Assembly: GCA_947306845.1 (NCBI GenBank)
Contig: CAMZHP010000144.1
Span: 1 to 8,035 of the forward strand
Direction: 5' to 3'
Length of the DNA stretch: 8,035 nt
From: an uncultured Prevotellaceae bacterium
GTDB lineage: Bacteria > Bacteroidota > Bacteroidia > Bacteroidales > Bacteroidaceae
The notes beneath the pieces are model-generated. The model did not search any database and was not told where the DNA came from. It was given only the letters and a program-made list of their open reading frames with translations. Shown one piece after another: positions 1 through 4,813 of this stretch (position 1 is its first letter; each line of letters starts with the position of its first letter). A program made the translations under genes and the position numbers.

Positions 1-273
1 CATGAATTGTTAACCACGAATTACACGAATCATCACGAATGGGGCATGGATAATTAACCACGAATTACACGAATCATCACGAATGGGTCATGAATTGTTA
101 ACCACGAATTACACGAATCATCACGAATGGGGCATGGATAATTAACCACGAATTACACGAATCATCACGAATGGGTCATGAATTGTTAACCACGAATTAC
201 ACGAATCATCACGAATGGGACATGAATTGTTAACCACGAATTACACGAATCATCACGAATGGGACATGAATTG
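1..273. repeat. 44-bp tandem repeat array (6.2 copies)
   Basis: Six complete 44-bp units lie head to tail (1-44, 45-88, 89-132, 133-176, 177-220, 221-264), followed by a 9-bp partial unit (265-273). Two unit types differ only near the start: type A begins CATGAATTGTTAAC and type B begins CATGGATAATTAAC. The order is A-B-A-B-A-A-(A). The 88-bp A+B pair is exactly duplicated, and units 5 and 6 are identical to each other. Every unit carries CACGAAT three times, at unit positions 15, 24 and 34, so 18 copies occur at 9-10 bp steps within units. There are no unique spacers, and 44 is not a multiple of 3, so this is neither a CRISPR array nor a coding repeat. The array touches the left edge and may continue. 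Its function is unknown. Confidence 0.97.
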
Positions 274-275
274 CG

Positions 276-312
276 ATTCTTCACTCTTTACTCTTCATTC
301 TTCACTCTTTAC
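276..312. repeat. 16-bp pyrimidine-rich direct repeat
   Basis: ATTCTTCACTCTTTAC occurs at 276-291 and again at 297-312, separated by TCTTC, giving a 21-bp period. The second copy ends at the base before the stop codon (TAA on the - strand, 315-313) of the antiterminator gene. On the transcribed - strand it reads as a purine-rich GTAAAGAGTGAAGAAT repeat. No hairpin with a T-tract is visible here, so I see no intrinsic terminator directly after that gene. Confidence 0.9.
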
Positions 313-1431
313 TTAAACCCTTTTTTTGCGAATCAGTTTCACCAACCGGCGGAGGGCAAGGGATTTGGGTTCATGGTCGCGGATGTAAGCCTTGGCTTCC
401 TCACGGTAAGCGACGTTGCCTGTGGCCAGGTAGAGCGCGCAATGGAGGTAGGTGCGAACATCGGTGGCAGCCTTGTCGCTGCGGCGGCTGTTGATGGACT
501 CCAACTCGGTAAGGGCGGCGACCGTCAGTTCTGACTCGCTTGGCTTGTCTTTGCGAAGGTGAGCGCAGAGCAGCATGAGTGCAAGGAGATGGCGGCGGGC
601 TGAGGGGTTCTCAAAGTGATGATAACGATAATTGAAAAGGCTGTTGAGTGTCTCGCGGTCGCGGGCACGCTCTTCGTCGGATAATTGGCCATTCACACGG
701 CGGTCGAGGATGGCGAGGAGGCGGCGCTGAATATTGTCATTCAGATGGCTGTCGTCGGCAAGCACGACTTCGTCGGGGTGGCGGATGATGTCGTTCTCGC
801 CGATATCATTCAGGCGGAGCACCATGGCGCCGGAGAAAATCTTGAGCCCTAAAGTCAGACGCGGCCCCTGGGGGGTATTGATGACAGACAGCACTTTGGC
901 CCGCTCTCCCCGGAATGGGGTGGCATTGAGCAGCACTTCCTCGTCGGCGGAAAGACCATCCAGTGAAGGTACCAGCTCAAACTGTATCTGCAAGTCGCAA
1001 CAGGCGTCGATGAACTTCTCCATCATCCGTTCGGGGATGGTTACTTTCCGGCGCTCGCGGTCGTAGTAGCACTGCATGCGATTGTCGCTCCAACGGTTCC
1101 AGTCACTATTCAAAATCGCGTTCAGTTCTTCTTCGTGCGCGCGTAAAAAAATATAGCGTCGGAGTGCTGCACGGGTCTCGTTGTTGGCTTTCACCTGCTC
1201 CGGGCTCCGGGGAATGGATGGCACCTCGCCAGATGCCTTTCCAAAGGGCTCTCCCTTTCCCTTGCGGCGTTTGAGAAACTGGTAGGGGATGAAATACTGC
1301 AATGTGCCTCGGCTGTCGCCACTGGCACTACGGGCGGCATTCTCAGCCTGCAGGCGCATCTCTGTCTGCTGTGGTGAGAGGGTCGTCAGCACATACCATC
1401 TTAATGGGCCGTTTGATTGCGTTTTTTCCAT
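313..1431 (-). CDS. NusG/UpxY-like transcription antiterminator with helical C-terminal extension
   Basis: Probable NusG-paralogue antitermination factor that would bind RNA polymerase and promote elongation through a long operon, as UpxY proteins do for Bacteroides capsule loci (family knowledge; the call here is inferred from motifs). Numbered from the ATG at 1431 (372 aa): an NGN-like domain spans about 11-150, with RWYVLTT at 11-17, LQYFIPY at 44-50, the RYIFLRA strand at 92-98 (equivalent to GYVFV in NusG) and TIPERMMEKFI at 131-141. A KOW-like segment covers about 163-210, with TPFRGERAKV and LTLGLKIFSGAMVL. A basic insert (RRKGKG) follows the second strand. Residues about 226-372 are predicted helical, end in RLVKLIRKKRV, and are absent from typical UpxY proteins of about 170-190 aa. 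I chose ATG at 1431 because GGGAGG lies 7 nt upstream; an in-frame TTG at 1449 overlaps that site. It is followed by the repeat array, and any target operon would lie beyond the left edge. Confidence 0.72.
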   Translation of the reverse strand: MEKTQSNGPLRWYVLTTLSPQQTEMRLQAENAARSASGDSRGTLQYFIPYQFLKRRKGKGEPFGKASGEVPSIPRSPEQVKANNETRAALRRYIFLRAHEEELNAILNSDWNRWSDNRMQCYYDRERRKVTIPERMMEKFIDACCDLQIQFELVPSLDGLSADEEVLLNATPFRGERAKVLSVINTPQGPRLTLGLKIFSGAMVLRLNDIGENDIIRHPDEVVLADDSHLNDNIQRRLLAILDRRVNGQLSDEERARDRETLNSLFNYRYHHFENPSARRHLLALMLLCAHLRKDKPSESELTVAALTELESINSRRSDKAATDVRTYLHCALYLATGNVAYREEAKAYIRDHEPKSLALRRLVKLIRKKRV

Positions 1432-1602
1432 AATTTCCCCTCCCTCCAAAATGGTTGGTTTGGAGGAAATGAATGATAATCAGTTTGTTATGATGAAGGG
1501 ATGGCTTTTGCGTCCCTGCCCGAATTCCGAAAGCGTCCTTTAGGAACCTTTCTTCGGACTATCCAATCACACCATGGCTGTCATCATTTGTTGCACCTTT
1601 TA
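1432..1602 (-). promoter_or_regulatory. Structured 5' leader of the antiterminator gene
   Basis: About 170 nt separate the predicted transcription start from the ATG. Besides the start-codon hairpin, two further hairpins can be drawn on the - strand. In 1557-1520, CCGAA pairs with TTCGG, GAAAG with CTTTC, and GT(T)CC with GGAC around a TAAA loop, with a GGAA bulge. In 1517-1497, AGGGA pairs with TCCCT around an inner GC-AAAA-GC. Neither is followed by a T-tract, so they are not ordinary terminators. A six-codon upstream frame (ATG at 1587, stop at 1567) is preceded by AAAGGTG. Long structured leaders are where UpxY-type factors act, so this may be the antitermination or autoregulation site. 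Confidence 0.5.
1433..1470 (-). promoter_or_regulatory. Start-codon hairpin presenting the Shine-Dalgarno site in a bulge
   Basis: On the - strand, ATTTCC (1470-1465) pairs with GGAAAT (1438-1433), and TCCAAA (1464-1459) pairs with TTTGGA (1450-1445). The loop has 8 nt and there is a one-sided 6-nt bulge GGGAGG (1444-1439). The hairpin base is 1 nt from the ATG at 1431. The bulge is the best ribosome binding site, 7 nt from the ATG. An alternative register, CCTCCAAA with TTTGGAGG (8 bp), would pair part of that site. The pairing is read directly from sequence; a role in translation control is inferred. Confidence 0.6.
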
Positions 1603-1607
1603 ATTTG

Positions 1608-1615
1608 CAAAGTTA
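1608..1615 (-). promoter_or_regulatory. Bacteroidota -7 promoter box for the antiterminator gene
   Basis: The - strand reads TAACTTTG (1615 to 1608), an exact match to the Bacteroidota -7 consensus TAnnTTTG, in an AT-rich region. No TTTG -33 box is seen at the usual distance upstream. Transcription would begin near 1602, which gives the leader of about 170 nt. Confidence 0.55.
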
Positions 1616-1693
1616 GTAAATTATTTTTTTTCTCTATATATAATGTGGGTTAAATTGTTCAAAAACCATTTATTTTGATTTTCGTCAAGAGTG

Positions 1694-1741
1694 TAGGAGT
1701 TTGGGAGTTTAGGAGATTAGGAGTTTGGGAGTGTAGACAAT
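1694..1741. repeat. 8-bp-period repeat (TAGGAGTT family)
   Basis: Six consecutive 8-mers read TAGGAGTT, TGGGAGTT, TAGGAGAT, TAGGAGTT, TGGGAGTG and TAGACAAT. The first five are close variants and the last is diverged. The period is not a multiple of 3 and no gene overlaps. The last four 8-mers form the left arm of the inverted repeat described next. Confidence 0.85.
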
Positions 1742-1824
1742 ACCCTTGCGAAATTGGCTTCACTGATTGTTATTGCGCTCCTCTAATCGAACTATTGTCT
1801 ATACTCCGAGACTCCTAAACTCCT
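1711..1824. repeat. 32-bp imperfect inverted repeat with 50-bp loop
   Basis: The left arm 1711-1742 and the reverse complement of the right arm 1793-1824 match at 28 of 32 positions, including an unbroken TAGACAATA next to the loop (1743-1792). The right arm is followed by seven A's. The element lies between the terminator of the cysteine hydrolase gene and the promoter of the antiterminator gene. It could be a small non-autonomous mobile element or a fold-back made from the 8-bp repeat. No target-site duplication was recognised. The rest of the 1616-1943 gap shows no gene. Confidence 0.8.
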
Positions 1825-1883
1825 AAAAAAATCATAGTGGAAGTTGAATGATACGAATATGTTCAGAATGCCTCTAATGCCAC

Positions 1884-1914
1884 AAAAAATGGAGACGGAA
1901 AGAATTCCGCCCCC
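1884..1914 (-). terminator. Intrinsic terminator of the cysteine hydrolase gene
   Basis: On the - strand GGGGGCGGAA (1914-1905) pairs with TTCCGTCTCC (1900-1891): a 10-bp stem with two G-U pairs and a 4-nt loop. It is followed by A and six T's (1890-1884). It lies 29 bp past the stop codon of the - strand gene ending at 1944. Confidence 0.85.
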
Positions 1915-1943
1915 ATGTCAAGATGTCAAATAAAATCGAATTC

Positions 1944-2495
1944 TTAGAATGCTGCGATAAGCTCCTCGTTGCTGTAGGCGTCAGCACCATAGCAGGTCTT
2001 CAGGTAAGCCAGACCAATCTGATAGTCCTCCTCGGTGAACGAGTCGGTGGCTTCCTTGGCAACCACCACATCATAGCCTAAACAGAAGGCATCTGCAGAA
2101 GTGTGGCGGACGCACATGTGGGCATGCAAGCCGGTCATGACCACTGTCTTCACGCCCAGTTCTTTGAGGAGGATGTCAAGGTCGGTCTGGAAAAATCCAC
2201 TGTAACGGCGCTTGGGAACCACGTAGTCTTTGTCGCATAATTTCAACTCAGGAATGACCTCTGCACCAGGGGTGCCAGCGATGGCATGGTCGCCCCAAAT
2301 CGTCAGTTCGCGGTCGATGCCTTTCAGGTGGGCATCGTTGCAGAAAATCACAGGCACACCGGCCTCGCGGGCGGCGTCAAGCAACTGTGCGGTGGCGGGA
2401 ACGATGGCACGGCCACGGTCGCAGCCAAGAGCACCAGTCACGAAGTCGTTGAGCATGTCGACGACCAGAATAGCGGGGGAATTGAGTTTGTTCAT
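1944..2495 (-). CDS. Isochorismatase-fold cysteine hydrolase, nicotinamidase-like
   Basis: A 183-residue cytosolic hydrolase of the isochorismatase/nicotinamidase superfamily. The expected catalytic triad is visible: D13 (in ILVVDMLNDF), K95 (in PKRRYSGF) and C128 (in GLHAHMCVRHT). D54, H56 and H70 are placed like the metal-binding Asp-His-His of nicotinamidases, and the GTPGAE stretch at 74-79 is also nicotinamidase-like. This makes amide hydrolysis (nicotinamide to nicotinate, or a related amide) more likely than isochorismate cleavage, but the substrate cannot be fixed from sequence and pncA is not assigned. Length is normal for short family members. The ATG at 2495 has only a weak purine-rich site (AAACAAG), common in Bacteroidota. 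It is monocistronic: its own promoter at 2575-2582 and terminator at 1884-1914 flank it. It is divergent from the sigma-factor operon. Confidence 0.88.
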   Translation of the reverse strand: MNKLNSPAILVVDMLNDFVTGALGCDRGRAIVPATAQLLDAAREAGVPVIFCNDAHLKGIDRELTIWGDHAIAGTPGAEVIPELKLCDKDYVVPKRRYSGFFQTDLDILLKELGVKTVVMTGLHAHMCVRHTSADAFCLGYDVVVAKEATDSFTEEDYQIGLAYLKTCYGADAYSNEELIAAF

Positions 2496-2574
2496 CTTGT
2501 TTTGGTTTAACTAATGATATAATGTTCTGTTCGCTTCAAGATATCTTCAAAATAGCTATTTGTAAATGTGTGAG

Positions 2575-2582
2575 CAAAGTTA
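2575..2582 (-). promoter_or_regulatory. -7 promoter box for the cysteine hydrolase gene
   Basis: The - strand reads TAACTTTG (2582 to 2575), an exact TAnnTTTG match. It predicts a transcription start near 2569 and a leader of about 73 nt before the ATG at 2495. No clear -33 TTTG was found. Confidence 0.5.
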
Positions 2583-2690
2583 ATGCAATTCCTGCGATAA
2601 ATCAGCAGTGATTTGGATTTCTCTCAGTTAAATATTGTTAATTATCGTCTTTCGCAATGGATGGAGGGCGCTTATGTGAGGAAAAATGAC

Positions 2691-2698
2691 TATATTTG
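2691..2698 (+). promoter_or_regulatory. -7 promoter box for the CTD/sigma/ADH/MATE operon
   Basis: TATATTTG matches TAnnTTTG exactly and would start transcription near 2705, about 20 nt before the ATG at 2725. No TTTG -33 element is present at the usual spacing. Instead GCGCTTATG, a half copy of the palindrome at the start codon, lies at 2668-2676. A weak -33 fits a promoter needing an activator or an alternative sigma factor (inference). Confidence 0.5.
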
Positions 2699-2714
2699 CA
2701 TGTCGACAATAAAA

Positions 2715-2726
2715 ATAAGCGCTTAT
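2715..2726. repeat. 12-bp perfect palindrome over the start codon, with upstream half copy
   Basis: ATAAGCGCTTAT is a perfect 12-bp palindrome that includes the first two bases of the ATG at 2725. GCGCTTATG is present both here (2719-2727) and at 2668-2676, 51 bp upstream and just before the -7 box. The pair looks like an operator arrangement, but no regulator is known for it. Confidence 0.5.
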
Positions 2727-3033
2727 GACCCATAAAATACTCGCATTTATCTTCGCTGTGGCGATGGGTGCTGCCGTACCTGTCACCGCAGTAGCCGAAA
2801 CTTCTATTGAAATCATTGACAATGAGGTTCAGACCGTCAACGTGGCCGTCACAGAGTCTGCCATACATGTCACCGGAGCCAACGGCCAGGTGATGCATGT
2901 TTACAATGTGACCGGTATGAAGCTCATGAGCGTGAAGATAGAAGGACAGGACAAGAAAGTGGAGATCAACTTGCCCAAGGGCTGCTATATCGTCAAAGTG
3001 GGCAAGGTGGTCAGGAAAATCTACATCAAGTAG
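2725..3033 (+). CDS. Small secreted protein: signal peptide plus T9SS-like C-terminal domain
   Basis: A 102-residue exported protein. Residues 1-24 form a signal peptide (hydrophobic ILAFIFAVAMGAAVPV, likely cut after AVA at 22-24). Residues about 40-102 resemble the type A C-terminal sorting domain of type IX secretion cargo: VYNVTGMK at 59-66, a strand-turn-strand KIEGQDKKVEINL, then LPKGCYIVKVGKVVRKIYIK to the last residue. Only about 15 residues separate signal and domain, so there is no cargo domain. Normally this domain directs proteins through the type IX system to the outer surface and is removed. Here it is nearly the whole mature protein, so the protein may be a surface-sensed signal, a periplasmic beta-sandwich protein or a remnant of a larger cargo. 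It is the first gene of the operon, 18 bp before the sigma gene. The start is fixed by the signal peptide; no strong ribosome site is seen. Confidence 0.78.
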   Translation: MTHKILAFIFAVAMGAAVPVTAVAETSIEIIDNEVQTVNVAVTESAIHVTGANGQVMHVYNVTGMKLMSVKIEGQDKKVEINLPKGCYIVKVGKVVRKIYIK

Positions 3034-3051
3034 CCTACAAAGAAGGGCTGG

Positions 3052-3597
3052 ATGGCCATCGATGAGAAAGACATACTCAGACAACTCGCCGACCCCAAAA
3101 CACAACGGAAGGCGTTTGAGTTGATTGTAAGCAAGTACGGAGAATCTTTATATTGGAAAATCAGGCACATCGTGATCAATCATGATGATGCCGATGATGT
3201 GTTGCAGAACACCTTTATCAAAGCGTGGGTCAATATCGCAGATTTCAAGCAACTTTCCAAAATATCTACGTGGTTGTACAGAATAGCCATCAACGAATCC
3301 CTCGACTTCATCAGAAAAAGAAAGAACCTGCAGGACCTTAGTGTGGACGAGGCCGCGGGGGTGGCCAACATGCTCATGGCGGATGAGTATTTCGATGGCG
3401 ACAGGGCTCAGGCCGTGTTGCAGGAGGCTATTTCCCTGCTGCCAGACGTGCAGCGAACCGTCTTCACACTCAGATACTACGACAATATGAAATATGGCGA
3501 GATGAGCAAGGTGCTCAACACCACGGAGGGGGCGCTCAAGGCTTCCTACCACATCGCCATGCAAAAAGTCACGGATTATGTGAAAAAACATCAATAA
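3052..3597 (+). CDS. ECF-family (sigma-70 group 4) RNA polymerase sigma factor
   Basis: A 181-residue alternative sigma factor that would direct RNA polymerase to a specific promoter set. Region 2 covers about 21-92, with DDADDVLQNTFIKAW at 45-59 (core binding) and STWLYRIAINESLDFIRKRK at 72-91 (-10 melting and recognition). An acidic linker follows, then region 4 at about 123-178, with the LP pair at 130-131 and the -35 recognition helix around TTEGALKASYHIAM. No regions 1 or 3 are present, as usual for this group, and the length is normal. AGAAGGG lies 4 nt before the ATG. The next gene starts 3 bp after the stop. ECF genes usually sit beside an anti-sigma gene; none is visible. The neighbour upstream is a secreted CTD protein, so control may be by cascade or transcription rather than by a membrane anti-sigma factor (inference). 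Confidence 0.93.
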   Translation: MAIDEKDILRQLADPKTQRKAFELIVSKYGESLYWKIRHIVINHDDADDVLQNTFIKAWVNIADFKQLSKISTWLYRIAINESLDFIRKRKNLQDLSVDEAAGVANMLMADEYFDGDRAQAVLQEAISLLPDVQRTVFTLRYYDNMKYGEMSKVLNTTEGALKASYHIAMQKVTDYVKKHQ

Positions 3598-3600
3598 CCT

Positions 3601-4782
3601 ATGAAAGACTTCAATTTCTACGCGCCAACCGAAATCGTGTTCGGAAGACAAGCAGAGGAGCAAGTGGCGCAGCTCGTCAGGAAATACAACGGAAACTGCG
3701 TGCTCGTGCATTTCGGAGGGCAGAGTGCCAAGCGGTCTGGTCTGCTTGACAAGGTGACATCCATGCTCGATAGTGCTGGCATCGGATTCGTGTGCCTCGG
3801 CGGCGTGGTGCCCAACCCAAGGCTCTCGCTGGTGAAAGAAGGCATCAAGCTCTGCAAGGAACAGGGGGTGGACTTTATCCTCGCCGTGGGCGGAGGCAGC
3901 GTCATCGACTCAGCCAAAGCCATCGGTTATGGTGTGGGATATGAGGGCGAACCATGGGATTTCTGGACAGGAAAGGCCGTGCCCCAATCATGCCTGCCTA
4001 TCGGTGCCGTGCTCACCATACCAGCGGCAGGATCGGAGATGAGCAGCAGCTGTGTCATCACCAATGATGAAAACAATGACAAACGCGGGGTGAACAGCAA
4101 TCTGTGCAGGTGTAAGTTCTGCGTGATGAATCCAGTGCGCACGTTCACGCTGCCACCGTATCAGACGGCAGCAGGGGCCACCGACATCATGATGCACACC
4201 ATGGAGCGGTATTTCACCATGTATGATGACATGACGCTCACTGACGCCATCGCAGAGGCGCTCATGAGGACGGTGAGGGACAGCGCGTTGGAGGTGATGA
4301 GGAATCCGGAGGATTATCGTAACAGGGCACAGATCATGTGGGCGGGAAGTCTCTCGCACAACGACCTGACGGAGTGTGGCACGACAAAGGATTTCGCCAC
4401 CCACCGATTGGAGCATGAGCTCAGCGCGATGTTTGATGTCACACACGGTGCAGGCTTGGCTGCCATCTGGGGAAGTTGGGCAAGGTTTGTCCTTCCGGGT
4501 CATGAGTCGAGATTTGCAAGGTTTGCTGTCAATGTGATGGGTGTGGAGAATGATTTTACTGACCGCAAACGCACGGCCGAGAAAGGCATCGAGGCGGCAG
4601 AGCGATTCTTTGCAACCATCGGTATGCCCACAAGCATACATGAGCTTCTCGGAAGAGCCATCACAGATGAGGAGATTGAGGAGATGGCCAGAAGGGCTAG
4701 CCATGACGGAACCATCACGCTGGGCAACATCTGTGTGCTGCAAAGAGAGGATATGGTGACCATATATCGCATGGCGAGATGA
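3601..4782 (+). CDS. Iron-containing alcohol dehydrogenase (YqhD/butanol dehydrogenase type)
   Basis: A 393-residue group III alcohol dehydrogenase, cytosolic, expected to reduce aldehydes to alcohols with NAD(P)H. The N-terminal Rossmann-like half has FGGQSAKRSG at 38-47 and the nucleotide loop GGGSVIDSAKA at 97-107. The C-terminal helical half carries the metal ligands D195 and H199 (ATDIMMHTMERYF), H268 and H282 (THRLEHELSA, VTHGAGLA), plus the conserved H272. The CGTTKDFATHRLEHELSAMFDVTHGAGLA pattern (259-287, split here by motif) and the full length fit the YqhD/BdhA branch, usually NADPH-dependent and active on short-chain or toxic aldehydes. The true substrate is not readable. It starts 3 bp after the sigma gene and is probably co-transcribed. 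Together with the exporter that follows, it suggests electrophile detoxification or redox balancing under sigma control. Confidence 0.94.
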   Translation: MKDFNFYAPTEIVFGRQAEEQVAQLVRKYNGNCVLVHFGGQSAKRSGLLDKVTSMLDSAGIGFVCLGGVVPNPRLSLVKEGIKLCKEQGVDFILAVGGGSVIDSAKAIGYGVGYEGEPWDFWTGKAVPQSCLPIGAVLTIPAAGSEMSSSCVITNDENNDKRGVNSNLCRCKFCVMNPVRTFTLPPYQTAAGATDIMMHTMERYFTMYDDMTLTDAIAEALMRTVRDSALEVMRNPEDYRNRAQIMWAGSLSHNDLTECGTTKDFATHRLEHELSAMFDVTHGAGLAAIWGSWARFVLPGHESRFARFAVNVMGVENDFTDRKRTAEKGIEAAERFFATIGMPTSIHELLGRAITDEEIEEMARRASHDGTITLGNICVLQREDMVTIYRMAR

Positions 4783-4788
4783 TCATCT
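4777..4788. repeat. 12-bp perfect palindrome at the dehydrogenase stop codon
   Basis: AGATGATCATCT is a perfect palindrome spanning the TGA stop (4780-4782). It is followed at once by a 4-bp hairpin GTTC-GTCT-GAAC (4789-4800). Both lie in the 31-bp gap before the MATE gene. There is no T-tract, so it is not a terminator; it might be an mRNA processing or stability element, or chance. Confidence 0.35.
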
Positions 4789-4813
4789 GTTCGTCTGAAC
4801 ACACCTTCATACA

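Noticed and set aside
1..273. Possible CRISPR array
   Set aside because: Units are directly adjacent with no unique spacers; it is a plain tandem repeat.
1432..1449. TTG at 1449 as the start of the antiterminator gene
   Set aside because: It overlaps the purine-rich ribosome site and the stem of the start hairpin; the ATG at 1431 has ideal spacing to GGGAGG.
1497..1520. Resemblance of GGGACGCAAAAGCC (- strand) to part of the GEMM-I cyclic-di-GMP riboswitch
   Set aside because: Only a short stretch is alike; the second helix, the tetraloop receptor pair and the usual overall layout are not recognisable. A covariance-model search would settle it.
2638..3105. 155-codon - strand frame across the CTD gene and its promoter
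   Set aside because: It overlaps a signal-peptide gene with convincing protein features and has none of its own.
3988..4743. 251-codon open frame on the - strand
   Set aside because: It lies fully antisense inside the well-supported dehydrogenase gene and has no recognisable domain; it reflects codon bias.
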